NCBI GenBank assembly: GCA_011390435.1
Contig: JAABSK010000037.1
Span: 1 to 17,222, forward strand
Source: Desulfobacteraceae bacterium
GTDB taxonomy: Bacteria; Desulfobacterota; Desulfobacteria; Desulfobacterales; Desulfobacteraceae
Reading direction: 5' to 3'
DNA length: 17,222 bases
In this document: one piece after another, positions 1 through 7,606 of the stretch
Layout: the number at the start of each line of letters is the position of its first letter
How positions within the stretch are numbered: the stretch's first letter is position 1
The notes under the pieces: model-generated
What the model was told of the DNA's origin: nothing
What the model saw: only the letters and a program-made list of their open reading frames with translations
Database searches by the model: none
Translations under genes and position numbers: made by a program

Positions 1-893
1 CACCGGGGAAACAAGGCGTCACTATCCTGCCCCAGAATCTGCTTTGCAGCGGCATTCATCGAGGTAATGCGGTTTTGCGTATCCATGGTGATCAAACCGG
101 AGGGCATATGGTGAATCACGGTATCAGAAAACGCCTTGACCCGGCTCAACGATGCCTGGGCACCTCTGTACGCCTGAAAAACAAACAGGGCAACCACGCC
201 GGCGCATCCAATGCCAAAAAGCAGTCCTCCCTGCCAGATGGTCTGGCGCACCAGCTGCTGCCGGGCCAGATGTTCTTTGGCCATGGACAGGCCTGCAAAA
301 AGATAATGCCGGGCCTGATCCGCAGGAGCACCGTCCTGTGCCGTATAAACCCGGCTCCAGTCCTGGCCCATATGCCCCTTGCCGGAAGCGGAAGGAGCCG
401 GCGGATGCATCATCATATGCCGCCTCATTCCCCAGGAGCGGCGATTGGGCACAAACTGCTTGTACACTTCAAAAACGGATTCCCGGCCATCAACCTTCCG
501 GGTTCTGTGATAAATTTGCTGCTCATCTTCAATGGTGCTCAGATCATCCGGCAGCGCTTCAAACTGTCGGCCCACCTGGGAAGCATCAGAATGCGCCAGA
601 ACTGTTCCATTCTCTGAGACAATCACCAGATATGCCACCTCCGGCTGAAACGCTGTTTCATACAGCATGGTCTGGATCCGTTTTGCTCCCCAGTCCATGG
701 TGAACATGCCGGTGCGGGTTCCCGCCTCAAAGGTCCGGATTAGAAAGGTTCCCTTTTCAATCAGGCGCTGGGTAAAAAATTCTTTCTGCCGGTCCAGCTG
801 GTTGAAAATCATCAAACTGAAGATCGGCAGCAGGATCATTAAAACACCGGCCAGCAGCAGCGGCGGTACCAGGGGAAATCGTTGTTTTTTCAT
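1..893 (-). CDS. ZraS-like membrane sensor histidine kinase, N-terminal part (continues past left edge)
   Basis: Partial gene: 297 residues are readable from ATG at 893 before the window ends, so the HisKA/HATPase core is not visible. Residues about 8-31 form a first membrane segment (PPLLLAGVLMILLPIFSLMI). Residues about 32-215 are an extracytoplasmic sensor domain, and about 219-242 a second membrane segment. A PAS domain begins near 258 (VIHHMPSGLITMDTQNRIT). This is the architecture of ZraS/AtoS-type kinases that signal to NtrC-family regulators. The call rests on that layout and on the divergent zraP-like gene, the same arrangement as E. coli zraP/zraSR, where the pair responds to zinc and envelope stress. 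The sensor domain carries a His/Met-rich stretch at 159-175 (HMMMH then GKGHM), which could bind a soft metal. A weak ribosome site precedes the ATG; a sigma-54-like promoter lies at 969-984. Assignment as a sensor kinase is firm; the exact signal is inferred. Confidence 0.8.
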   Translation of the reverse strand, partial: MKKQRFPLVPPLLLAGVLMILLPIFSLMIFNQLDRQKEFFTQRLIEKGTFLIRTFEAGTRTGMFTMDWGAKRIQTMLYETAFQPEVAYLVIVSENGTVLAHSDASQVGRQFEALPDDLSTIEDEQQIYHRTRKVDGRESVFEVYKQFVPNRRSWGMRRHMMMHPPAPSASGKGHMGQDWSRVYTAQDGAPADQARHYLFAGLSMAKEHLARQQLVRQTIWQGGLLFGIGCAGVVALFVFQAYRGAQASLSRVKAFSDTVIHHMPSGLITMDTQNRITSMNAAAKQILGQDSDALFPR

Positions 894-968
894 TTAAAAT
901 GTCACTTTTCTCTGTTTTTGCACACTCTATTGTCTACCATGACGGTCAGTTCTGTAAAGCAAAAATGA

Positions 969-984
969 AGCAAAAACAATACCA
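969..984 (-). promoter_or_regulatory. Candidate sigma-54 promoter for the ZraS-like kinase
   Basis: Read on the minus strand the site is TGGTATTGTTTTTGCT. The -24 GG and -12 GC are separated by exactly 10 bases, and the downstream TTGCT half is consensus. The -24 half departs from TGGCAC at two positions. The predicted transcript would start near 958 and leave a leader of about 65 nt before the kinase ATG at 893. E. coli zraSR is also sigma-54 dependent and self-activated, which supports the reading. Confidence 0.5.
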
Positions 985-1018
985 CCATCATCTGAAGGGC
1001 CTTTTGGCAATTCCAGGC

Positions 1019-1045
1019 GGGTATTTCATATCCAGATGGATACCC
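1019..1045. promoter_or_regulatory. Palindromic element, candidate activator-binding site 1
   Basis: Arms GGGTAT (1019-1024) and ATACCC (1040-1045) form an inverted repeat with a 15-bp spacer. Nested in it is a second perfect inverted repeat, TATCC-AGAT-GGATA (1029-1042). It lies 111-137 bp upstream of the -24 element of the zraP promoter, a normal enhancer distance for an NtrC-family activator, and between the two divergent sigma-54 sites. Binding by a ZraR homologue is inferred from position and symmetry only. Confidence 0.35.
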
Positions 1046-1067
1046 CTGACCGGGTAAAAAGTAAACA

Positions 1068-1089
1068 CATCCCCGGCATGCACCGGATG
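1068..1089. promoter_or_regulatory. Palindromic element, candidate activator-binding site 2
   Basis: CATCC (1068-1072) and GGATG (1085-1089) flank a 12-bp spacer centred on GCATGC (1076-1081). Half-sites ATCC/GGAT are shared with the nested palindrome of the upstream element, as expected for two sites of one activator. It lies about 67-88 bp upstream of the zraP -24 element. The stretch from about 1110 to 1155 that follows is AT-rich and could bend, but no clear IHF consensus was seen. Confidence 0.35.
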
Positions 1090-1155
1090 AGAGCAAGTGA
1101 GAATAAAAGGGAAAATATATATAATTTCAATGTGTTATCATTATTTCCATTTTCC

Positions 1156-1171
1156 TGGCACGGCCTTTGCT
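1156..1171 (+). promoter_or_regulatory. Sigma-54 promoter of the zraP-like gene
   Basis: TGGCACGGCCTTTGCT matches the sigma-54 consensus TGGCACG-N4-TTGCW at every specified position. GG at 1157-1158 and GC at 1169-1170 are 10 bases apart. Transcription should start near 1182, giving a leader of about 48 nt to the ATG at 1230. The promoter therefore requires an AAA+ activator such as ZraR. Confidence 0.88.
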
Positions 1172-1229
1172 CTATCAATTACCAACAACAGATCACCACG
1201 ATCTTAACCCAGACACAAAGGAGAATACC

Positions 1230-1709
1230 ATGAAAAAATCACTGATGATCACCAGCACACTTTTGATCGTTGCATTAATGGCTGCCACTGCATTTGCATG
1301 GGGCCCGGGACGGGGCATGGGGTATGACCGCCAGAACTGCCCAAGATATGGCGGCCAGCAGGTTCCTGCCCAGCTGACAGAAGAACAGACCCAGGCGTTT
1401 AACACCCTGCGCCAGAACTTTGTCGATGAGACTGCTGACCTGCGGATCGCCCAGTCCCAGAAAAAAGAGGAGATGCGCCTGCTCATGCAGACATCTGACC
1501 CGGACCGCGCCAGAATCCAGGCCCTGTCAAATGAGATGGCCGATATCCACAAGCAGCTCAGAGACAAACAGGTTGATTTTGCTCTGTCCGCCAAAAAAAT
1601 CGCTCCGGAACTTGGATACGGCATGGGCTTCGGACCCCATGGCAAGGGTTTTGGAAGAGGTGGCCAGGGTGGATTTGGCAACCAGAACTGCGGCAGATTC
1701 AGCAACTAA
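1230..1709 (+). CDS. zraP: ZraP-like periplasmic metal-stress chaperone (CpxP/Spy/ZraP superfamily)
   Basis: A 159-residue secreted protein. Residues 1-23 are a clear signal peptide ending AFA, with mature start WGPGRG. The middle, about 50-135, is a charged helical region opening with LTEEQTQAF, the LTxxQ-type motif of the CpxP/Spy/ZraP family. The last 30 residues are glycine-rich (GMGFGPHGKGFGRGGQGGFG). Family members are periplasmic zinc-binding chaperones and repressors of the ZraSR response. Two cysteines, C37 and C154, sit in matching QNC contexts at opposite ends of the mature protein, while histidines are few compared with E. coli ZraP. The ATG at 1230 has AAAGGAG seven bases upstream and follows a consensus sigma-54 promoter. 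A longer upstream start was not chosen because it would begin inside the promoter and bury the signal peptide. The gene ends at an intrinsic terminator. Function in metal stress is inferred from family and synteny. Confidence 0.85.
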   Translation: MKKSLMITSTLLIVALMAATAFAWGPGRGMGYDRQNCPRYGGQQVPAQLTEEQTQAFNTLRQNFVDETADLRIAQSQKKEEMRLLMQTSDPDRARIQALSNEMADIHKQLRDKQVDFALSAKKIAPELGYGMGFGPHGKGFGRGGQGGFGNQNCGRFSN

Positions 1710-1737
1710 ATTGACCCGCAGTTTCACCCCTTTTTTT

Positions 1738-1773
1738 CTCCCGGCAGGACAGCCTCCTGCCGGGAGTTTTTTT
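1738..1773 (+). terminator. Intrinsic terminator of the zraP-like gene
   Basis: A perfect 12-bp stem, CTCCCGGCAGGA (1738-1749) with TCCTGCCGGGAG (1755-1766), has a 5-nt loop and is followed by seven T (1767-1773). It is a textbook rho-independent terminator on the plus strand. The T-run overlaps the stop codon of the convergent gene. Confidence 0.93.
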
Positions 1774-2581
1774 ATGGGGTTTCAAACGCCACAGAATTTT
1801 TCAAGGTGCCGATCCGTTCAATCCGTGTTTCCAGAATATCCCCAGGCATCAGATAAACCGGTGGGTTTCGCGTATACCCCACGCCGCTGGGCGTTCCTGT
1901 CAAAATCAAGGTGCCTGGCTGTAATGTGGCGGATTCAGACAGATAGGAAATGATCCTGGCAACGGAAAAAATCATGTCCCGGGTATTGCTCTCCTGCATG
2001 ACCCGGCCATTGAGCACACAGGAAATATCCAGCTCATCCGGGCTGCCGATTTCATCGCCGGTCACGATCCATGGTCCAAAAGGACAGAAGGTGTCAAAGC
2101 TTTTGGCCTTGACCCACTGGCCGCCGCCGGCATGACGCTGCCACCGCCGGGCGGAAACATCGTTGGCACAGGTATAGCCCAGCACATGATCCAGCGCGGT
2201 TTCAGGCCGGACATTCTTGGCCGGGGTTTTGATCACCACGCCCAGCTCTGCTTCATAATCCACTTCCGGAACCTTGGCACAGCACACTGGAATTTCAATA
2301 TCTGCCAGGTGATGGGTGGCAGCTCCGGGATTTTTCATGAACACCACTGGATACCGGGGCAGTTCAAGACCGATTTCCACAGCATGACGCTGATAATTCA
2401 ATCCGATACAATAGATGGCTGGTGGCTGCAGCGGTGTCAAAATTTGTTTCACCGGCTTTTTTTGATCCGTAACCACGAATTGGTCCAGAAGGTTTCCGTC
2501 AATGACCCGTGCCATGCCTGCTTCATCCGGACAACCGATATACACCCGGCTGTCATCACTTTCAAACCTGATAATTTTCAT
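1772..2581 (-). CDS. Fumarylacetoacetate hydrolase (FAH) family protein
   Basis: A 269-residue cytoplasmic enzyme of the FAH fold, which includes acylpyruvate hydrolases, oxaloacetate decarboxylases and 2-hydroxyhepta-2,4-diene-1,7-dioate isomerases. A short N-terminal domain (about 1-50) precedes the catalytic domain. It opens with IYCIGLNYQRHAVE (H66), followed by metal ligands E110 and E112 in VDYEAELGVVI and D141 in GYTCANDVSAR. The KSFDTFCPFGP segment (K160) and the late GTPSGVG loop are both family signatures. All metal-binding and catalytic positions appear intact, so it should be an active Mg/Mn-dependent C-C hydrolase, decarboxylase or isomerase. Substrate cannot be told from sequence. 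It stands alone: convergent with the zraP-like gene and divergent from the rhomboid gene. The ATG has AGGG about nine bases upstream. Confidence 0.9.
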   Translation of the reverse strand: MKIIRFESDDSRVYIGCPDEAGMARVIDGNLLDQFVVTDQKKPVKQILTPLQPPAIYCIGLNYQRHAVEIGLELPRYPVVFMKNPGAATHHLADIEIPVCCAKVPEVDYEAELGVVIKTPAKNVRPETALDHVLGYTCANDVSARRWQRHAGGGQWVKAKSFDTFCPFGPWIVTGDEIGSPDELDISCVLNGRVMQESNTRDMIFSVARIISYLSESATLQPGTLILTGTPSGVGYTRNPPVYLMPGDILETRIERIGTLKNSVAFETP

Positions 2582-2679
2582 CTTTTTTCCCTGATATTCA
2601 GATATCGGCTACACACCCGCACAAGGGTATGCTAAACCTATTAAAATGATTGATCCCAAAATGCAAGGATACACACGCG

Positions 2680-3564
2680 GTGACACTGAATTTTCAACCC
2701 CTGTATACGGACATTTCAGGAAAAAAAGCCAATCTGACCCTGCTGATACTGTCATCTCAGGGCATCAAAGCCCACTCGCAAAAGAACAAGAATCGCTTTG
2801 ATATCCTGGTGGATGCCCGTGATCTGGCAAAAGCCCGTGTCAGCATTGAAACCTATAAACAGGAGAACCTGTTTTTCAGACGTCACCATCTTCCGGAACC
2901 AGGATCTGCGTCTTCTTTTTTTTCCATTACCGCCATGATCATCATGGCAGTCATGTGTGCCATTCATTTTGCCGGCAGCTATTACCAGCTCCACGACCAC
3001 TGGGTTCTGATCTACGGGGCTTCCGCCCTGTACATCCTCCAGGGAGAAACCCACCGGGCAATAACAGCGCTGTTTCTGCACGGCGATGTTCAGCACCTGC
3101 TGGGAAATCTGGCCGGCATTCTCATTTTTGCCGCGCCTTTGATCCGCATGACCGGATACGGCACCGGTGTGTTCATATTGCTGTTTTCCGGCACTGCCGG
3201 AAACCTGGTCAATGCCCACTTCCACCAGAGTATCCACCTGTCCATCGGAGCGTCCACACTGGTCATGAGTGCGGCAGGACTTTTGTGTGCTGCCCGGATC
3301 ATGCAGCCTGGCCAGCCCTTTAGAATCAAATCCCTCCTGCCCGTATTTTCAGGTGCCCTGCTCATGGCCCTGTTCAGCCAGGGAGAAAACACTGATGTCT
3401 GGGCCCATATTTTCGGATTTATTTTCGGTCTGCTCTCCGGATGTGTCTTTTTTCCGCTCAACCGAATGTGGCAGTTTCCCGGAAAACAGGCAACCGCCCT
3501 GACCATCACGGTGATCATTCTGATCATTGCCGGCGCAGCTCCTTTTTTTCACATGCAGATCTGA
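2680..3564 (+). CDS. Rhomboid-family intramembrane serine protease
   Basis: An integral membrane protein of about 294 residues. An N-terminal soluble domain (about 1-75, including LTLLILSSQGIKAH and FDILVDARDLAKARVSI) resembles the small DUF2007-type fold. A six-plus-one helix rhomboid domain follows. HGDVQHLLGNLAG matches the rhomboid HxxxN element. The nucleophile is Ser192 in IGASTLVM and the partner His243 in AHIFGFIFG. The residue after the serine is Thr rather than the Gly of GxSG, a variant that does not remove the dyad. Substrates are unknown. I chose GTG at 2680 because AAGGAT (2665-2670) sits nine bases before it; TTG at 2650, ten codons upstream, has no well-placed ribosome site. 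The gene is divergent from the FAH-family gene and ends 6 bp from the end of dapF. Confidence 0.87.
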   Translation: MTLNFQPLYTDISGKKANLTLLILSSQGIKAHSQKNKNRFDILVDARDLAKARVSIETYKQENLFFRRHHLPEPGSASSFFSITAMIIMAVMCAIHFAGSYYQLHDHWVLIYGASALYILQGETHRAITALFLHGDVQHLLGNLAGILIFAAPLIRMTGYGTGVFILLFSGTAGNLVNAHFHQSIHLSIGASTLVMSAAGLLCAARIMQPGQPFRIKSLLPVFSGALLMALFSQGENTDVWAHIFGFIFGLLSGCVFFPLNRMWQFPGKQATALTITVIILIIAGAAPFFHMQI

Positions 3565-3565
3565 A

Positions 3566-3586
3566 ACAGATCAGATGGTGATCTGT
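3566..3586. terminator. Weak stem-loop between convergent rhomboid and dapF genes
   Basis: ACAGATCA (3566-3573) and TGATCTGT (3579-3586) form a perfect 8-bp stem with a GATGG loop at the 3' ends of two convergent genes. It overlaps the dapF stop codon. There is no proper T-run on either side (only TTT on the minus strand), so a termination role is tentative. Confidence 0.3.
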
Positions 3587-4422
3587 CCGGTAAACACCAG
3601 ATTGGCCGGCCCGGTTTTAAATACATGCCGGGTGTTTTGATCCCACGAAATCTCCAGGTCACCGCCATCAAGCTCAACCCGGGCGCTGGACCGGCTTCTG
3701 CCGGTGAGGCAGGCAGCCACCAGTGCAGCACAGGCCCCGGTGCCGCAGGCAAGGGTCACGCCAGCCCCCCTTTCCCACACCCGCATGCGCAGGTGCGTGT
3801 CACTGATCACCTGAATAAACTCAACATTGGTTTTCTGCGGGAATCCAGGATGGGTTTCAATGGCCGGACCGATCTGATCAATGTCCACCGCCTGGATATC
3901 CTCCACAAACAAAACCGCATGGGGGTTGCCCATGGACACAGCAGTAATTGAATATGATTCCCCGTTCACTGTCAAGGGCACATCAACCGCTGTTGGATGC
4001 GCCCATTGAAACGGAATCCTTTCACACATCAGCACGGGTTCCCCCATGTCCACGCGGACAGCCGTCACCTGGCCGCTGTCATCCACAATCACTTCCGGGA
4101 CAATTTCTCCGGCAAGGGTTTCCACCTGAATCCGGCGACCGGTAACCAGTTTGTGCTCAAACGCATATTTTGCAAAACACCGGATGCCGTTGCCGCACAT
4201 CTGGGCCTGGGATCCGTCGGAATTGTAAATATGAAACCGCATGTCCAGGGTCTTGGATGTCAACATCAGAAGAATCCCATCCGCACCAATGCCAAAATGA
4301 CGGGAACACAACGCTCTTGCCAGTTCAGGATAGGGCCGGATCTTTGCGATGGCCCCGTTTCTGTCATCGATCAGGATAAAATCATTGCCCAGCCCTTCCA
4401 TTTTAACAAACGCGATCTCCAT
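3571..4422 (-). CDS. dapF: Diaminopimelate epimerase
   Basis: A 283-residue cytosolic, cofactor-independent epimerase converting LL- to meso-diaminopimelate for lysine and peptidoglycan synthesis. The two catalytic thiols are visible: C76 in MCGNGIRCFAKY and C226 in LACGTGACAALVA. Other family marks are KMEGLGNDFILID at the N-terminus, HFGIGADGILL, YNSDGSQAQMCGNG, MGNPHAVLF and WERGAG. Length and the two pseudo-symmetric halves are normal for DapF. The start ATG at 4422 has a strong AAAGGAGGT ribosome site that overlaps the stop codon of the upstream rnd gene. Only 10 bp separate the two genes, so they form an operon and dapF probably depends on the rnd transcript. No regulatory element specific to dapF is visible. 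Confidence 0.97.
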   Translation of the reverse strand: MEIAFVKMEGLGNDFILIDDRNGAIAKIRPYPELARALCSRHFGIGADGILLMLTSKTLDMRFHIYNSDGSQAQMCGNGIRCFAKYAFEHKLVTGRRIQVETLAGEIVPEVIVDDSGQVTAVRVDMGEPVLMCERIPFQWAHPTAVDVPLTVNGESYSITAVSMGNPHAVLFVEDIQAVDIDQIGPAIETHPGFPQKTNVEFIQVISDTHLRMRVWERGAGVTLACGTGACAALVAACLTGRSRSSARVELDGGDLEISWDQNTRHVFKTGPANLVFTGQITI

Positions 4423-4432
4423 GTGACCTCCT

Positions 4433-5566
4433 TTAACCTCTGCGCCGTTTCAGGGTGGCGAGAATCTTTGCTGCCATTGCCTCAACCTGCCAGCGCCGGA
4501 TACCGTCGATCTGCAAAAGCGCCTCAGCGGTTTCAGGGTTCTGGCCGGCAATGGCGGAAATCTGATTGTTGTTCAGCAAAAACCCCGGTTCCATTCCCAG
4601 TTCATCACTGAGTGTGTCACGCATCTTTTTCAACCGGCTGACCCGCTCTTTCACCACAGGATCCGGCCGGGTCCGGCGGGTTCTGGGATAAGCGGGCAAT
4701 TGACCGTGGGGCAGCTCAAGACCGGAAACAATTGCTGCAAGGCAGTCTGCACCATACATCCTGGCCTGTTTTTGGCTCAACATCCGTTTGTCGACCATCT
4801 GCTCAACGCTTTTTGGCCGCAGACGGGCCATATCCGCCAAAGATTGATTGGAAATAATCTTGAACAGCGGCTGGTCTTTTTTCTGTGCAAATGACATGCG
4901 CGCCTGCAGCAGATTTTCAAGAACGGCAAGGGTACGGTTGTCCATTTTTCCAGCCCCCTTGAATTTTCTGAACAATGGAAAGCTGTGGTTGTTCTCATGG
5001 CGTACAGCTGCCTGAATCTCAAATTCCTCCTGAGCCCATGCCATGCGCCCGTTTTCTTCAAGGCTCCGGCAGATGATATCGTGCAGCGCAATCAAATGAG
5101 CCACATCCCCCACAGAATACGCAATCATATCCGGTTTGAGCGGACGTTTTGACCAGTCCACTTTCTGAAACCGCTTGTCCAGATCCACATCAAAATACTT
5201 TTTGATCAATGCACCCAGCCCCCGCTCCCGGATTCCCAGAAACCGGCAGGCGATCTCCGTATCAAACAGATTCCGGATCCGCACCCCGTAATCCCTGTCC
5301 AGGCTGCGGACATCAAAATCCGCACCATGAAACACCTTTTTCACCTGACCGTCTTCAAGCAGCCGGATAAACGGAGCAAGGGAGTCAAACTCAAACGGAT
5401 CAATCAAAAACGCCCGGTCTGTTGTCGCTATCTGTATCAGGCAGATCTTTTCCTTGAAACAATGCATGGAGTCCGCTTCAAGATCCACACAGATGATGGT
5501 TTCACCCAAAAGATCCGCACACACATTTTCCAACGCCTCATCTGACGCAATAAACTGAAAATCCAA
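4433..5566 (-). CDS. rnd: Ribonuclease D
   Basis: A 377-residue 3'-5' exoribonuclease of the DEDDy family, which trims tRNA precursors and other structured RNAs. The exonuclease domain (about 1-200) shows all metal-binding residues: D28 and E30 in VDLEADSMH, D85 in HGADFDVRSL, and Y150/D154 in YSVGDVAHL. The positions are nearly identical to E. coli RNase D. One HRDC domain (about 212-292; NRTLAVLENLLQAR onward) is followed by a second HRDC-like C-terminal region with NNNQISAIA. The total length matches the family. The start is TTG at 5566, with AAGGGA upstream at normal spacing; no better ATG gives the conserved N-terminus. It is the first gene of a two-gene operon with dapF and is divergent from thrS across a 74-bp gap. 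Confidence 0.94.
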   Translation of the reverse strand: MDFQFIASDEALENVCADLLGETIICVDLEADSMHCFKEKICLIQIATTDRAFLIDPFEFDSLAPFIRLLEDGQVKKVFHGADFDVRSLDRDYGVRIRNLFDTEIACRFLGIRERGLGALIKKYFDVDLDKRFQKVDWSKRPLKPDMIAYSVGDVAHLIALHDIICRSLEENGRMAWAQEEFEIQAAVRHENNHSFPLFRKFKGAGKMDNRTLAVLENLLQARMSFAQKKDQPLFKIISNQSLADMARLRPKSVEQMVDKRMLSQKQARMYGADCLAAIVSGLELPHGQLPAYPRTRRTRPDPVVKERVSRLKKMRDTLSDELGMEPGFLLNNNQISAIAGQNPETAEALLQIDGIRRWQVEAMAAKILATLKRRRG

Positions 5567-5577
5567 TTTTTTTTCCC

Positions 5578-5606
5578 TTGATTGTTGACACCACTTCTTT
5601 TAAAAT
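5578..5606 (+). promoter_or_regulatory. Candidate sigma-70 promoter for thrS
   Basis: TTGATT (5578-5583) and TAAAAT (5601-5606) are spaced 17 bp, giving a good -10 and a fair -35. The start would be near 5613, leaving a leader of about 28 nt. That is too short for a T-box or an E. coli-type thrS operator domain. A perfect TTGACA lies at 5585-5590 but has no good -10 at the right distance. Confidence 0.4.
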
Positions 5607-5640
5607 TCATGTTTTGCATTTAATGGACAAATAATACACA

Positions 5641-7569
5641 ATGGAAAACAAGATGATTACCATAACACTTCCAGACAATAGTATAAAGCGCTTTGAGCAG
5701 ATCCCCACCGGAATGGATGTGGCAGCAAGCATTTCCGAAGGATTTGCCAGAAACTGCGTGGCCATGAAAACAGATGATCGCCTGACAGACATGCACCAGG
5801 CCATCACGCAGGATTGTGCCGTGAGTTTTATCACCACAAAAGATGAAGCAGGTCTGGACGTATTGCGCCACTCATCTGCCCATGTCATGGCTGAGGCTGT
5901 GCTCAACCTTTACCCAGATGCCCGGCTGACCATCGGGCCTGTGGTAGAGGATGGATTTTATTACGATATTGACATGCCCCCGCTGTCTGAAGATGATCTG
6001 GGACCCATCGAAGCTGAAATGAAACAGATCATCTCAGCCAAAAACCGGTTTGAACGCATTGTCGTATCCCGGTCCAAAGCCCTGGAAATCTTCAGGGACA
6101 ACCCGTTCAAGATTGAATTGATCAATGAACTGGATGAAACCGAAGAGATCTCTCTTTACCGGAACGGCAAATTCATTGACCTGTGCCGCGGCCCCCACAT
6201 TCCCCATACCGGCATGATCAAGGGATTCAAGCTGCTGAAAATATCCGGGGCCTACTGGCGGGCAGATCAGTCCCGTCAACAGCTTCAGCGCCTTTACGGC
6301 ATCTCCTTTTTTGATAAAAAACAGCTCAACGCCTATGTGACCATGATCGAAGAGGCCAGAAAGCGGGATCACCGGAAACTGGGCACCCGGCTGGACCTGT
6401 ATTCCTTCCATGATGAAGCCCCTGGCATGCCGTTTTTCCACGCCAAAGGTATCATGGTCTGGAACGCGCTTCTGGAATACTGGCGTGAAGAACACAAGGC
6501 TGCCGGATATGTGGAAACCAAAACACCGGTCATGCTCAACCGGAAGCTCTGGGAACAGAGCGGCCACTGGGAAAACTACCGGGAAAACATGTACACATCT
6601 GTGATTGATGATGAAGAATACGCGATCAAACCCATGAACTGCCCCGGTGGCATGCTGTTGTACAAAACCAAAGCCTATTCATACCGGGATCTGCCCCTCA
6701 GGTCCGGAGAGATCGGACTGGTTCACCGCCATGAGCTGTCCGGCGCTCTTTCAGGCCTGTTCCGGGTCCGGGCCTTTCATCAGGATGACGCCCATATTTT
6801 CATGACCCCGGACCAGATTGAAGCCGAAGTGCTCGGCGTGCTCCACCTGGCCCAGAAAATTTACAGCCGGTTCGGCCTGAACTTCCATCTGGAGCTGTCC
6901 ACCCGTCCTGAAAAGTCCATCGGGTCTGACCAGCAGTGGGAAGAAGCCACCACCGGTCTTAAAGCGGCGCTTGAACGTTACGGCCAGGACTACGTGATCA
7001 ACGAAGGAGACGGTGCCTTTTACGGACCCAAAATTGATATTCATATCAAGGACGCCCTGGGAAGAACCTGGCAGTGTGGTACGGTTCAGCTGGATATGTC
7101 TCTGCCGGAACGCTTTGATCTCACCTACAAAGGCATGGACAACGAAAAACACCGTCCCATCATGATCCACCGGGTCATCTATGGATCCTTGGAACGGTTT
7201 TTCGGTATTCTTGTGGAACACTTTGCCGGTAAATTCCCGCTGTGGCTGGCACCGGTTCAGGCCATTTTGCTGCCGATCAACCAGGACCTGGCAGACCATG
7301 CCCGAAACATAAAGCAGCAGATCGAAACCGCCGGCATCCGCTGCGAAGTGGATACCCGGAATGAAACCCTTAAAAAAAAGGTCAGGGATGCCCAGCTTGA
7401 CTACATCCCCCTGATTATCACCCTTGGAGACAAGGAAAAAGAAAGCAGCACCCTGTCTGTCCGGACCCTGAACGGAAAGGTAAAAATGGGACTGACCATG
7501 GAAGCGTTCACCAGGCCGGTGCTGCATCACATCAAGACAAGAACTCTGGATGAAGCAATTTTAGAATAA
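5641..7569 (+). CDS. thrS: Threonyl-tRNA synthetase
   Basis: A 642-residue class II aminoacyl-tRNA synthetase, the same length as the E. coli enzyme. Domains in order are TGS (about 1-65, ITITLPDNSIKRFEQ) and the editing domain (about 70-225), which has HSSAHVMAEA and the CRGPHIPHTG motif that hydrolyses Ser-tRNA(Thr). The catalytic core (about 245-535) and the anticodon-binding domain (about 540-642, APVQAILLPIN) complete it. The zinc ligands that select threonine are C334 (MNCPGG), H385 (QDDAHIF) and H510 (IMIHRVIYGS). ATG at 5641 is annotated, but ATG at 5653 gives the more usual N-terminus MITITLPDN and has GGAA just upstream, so the true protein may be four residues shorter. The usual infC-rpmI-rplT cluster does not follow; a response regulator begins 37 bp downstream without a visible terminator. 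Confidence 0.98.
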   Translation: MENKMITITLPDNSIKRFEQIPTGMDVAASISEGFARNCVAMKTDDRLTDMHQAITQDCAVSFITTKDEAGLDVLRHSSAHVMAEAVLNLYPDARLTIGPVVEDGFYYDIDMPPLSEDDLGPIEAEMKQIISAKNRFERIVVSRSKALEIFRDNPFKIELINELDETEEISLYRNGKFIDLCRGPHIPHTGMIKGFKLLKISGAYWRADQSRQQLQRLYGISFFDKKQLNAYVTMIEEARKRDHRKLGTRLDLYSFHDEAPGMPFFHAKGIMVWNALLEYWREEHKAAGYVETKTPVMLNRKLWEQSGHWENYRENMYTSVIDDEEYAIKPMNCPGGMLLYKTKAYSYRDLPLRSGEIGLVHRHELSGALSGLFRVRAFHQDDAHIFMTPDQIEAEVLGVLHLAQKIYSRFGLNFHLELSTRPEKSIGSDQQWEEATTGLKAALERYGQDYVINEGDGAFYGPKIDIHIKDALGRTWQCGTVQLDMSLPERFDLTYKGMDNEKHRPIMIHRVIYGSLERFFGILVEHFAGKFPLWLAPVQAILLPINQDLADHARNIKQQIETAGIRCEVDTRNETLKKKVRDAQLDYIPLIITLGDKEKESSTLSVRTLNGKVKMGLTMEAFTRPVLHHIKTRTLDEAILE

Positions 7570-7606
7570 CGATCACCCCTTCAATGGATCACCTAAAGGA
7601 GGCCAT

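Noticed and set aside
75..703. Long plus-strand open frames over the kinase gene
   Set aside because: They are antisense shadows of the minus-strand sensor kinase, whose translation shows clear membrane segments and a PAS domain; the plus frames resemble no protein.
2593..2606. GATAT-TCAG-ATATC palindrome between the FAH-family and rhomboid genes
   Set aside because: A short AT-rich 5-bp inverted repeat expected by chance; no promoter elements align with it well enough to call an operator.
5585..5590. Perfect TTGACA as the thrS -35 element
   Set aside because: At 16-18 bp downstream there is only CATGTT-like sequence; the TTGATT/TAAAAT pair nearby is better spaced.
5641..5906. Minus-strand open frames over the 5' end of thrS
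   Set aside because: They lie wholly within thrS, overlap each other and show no domain or ribosome site.
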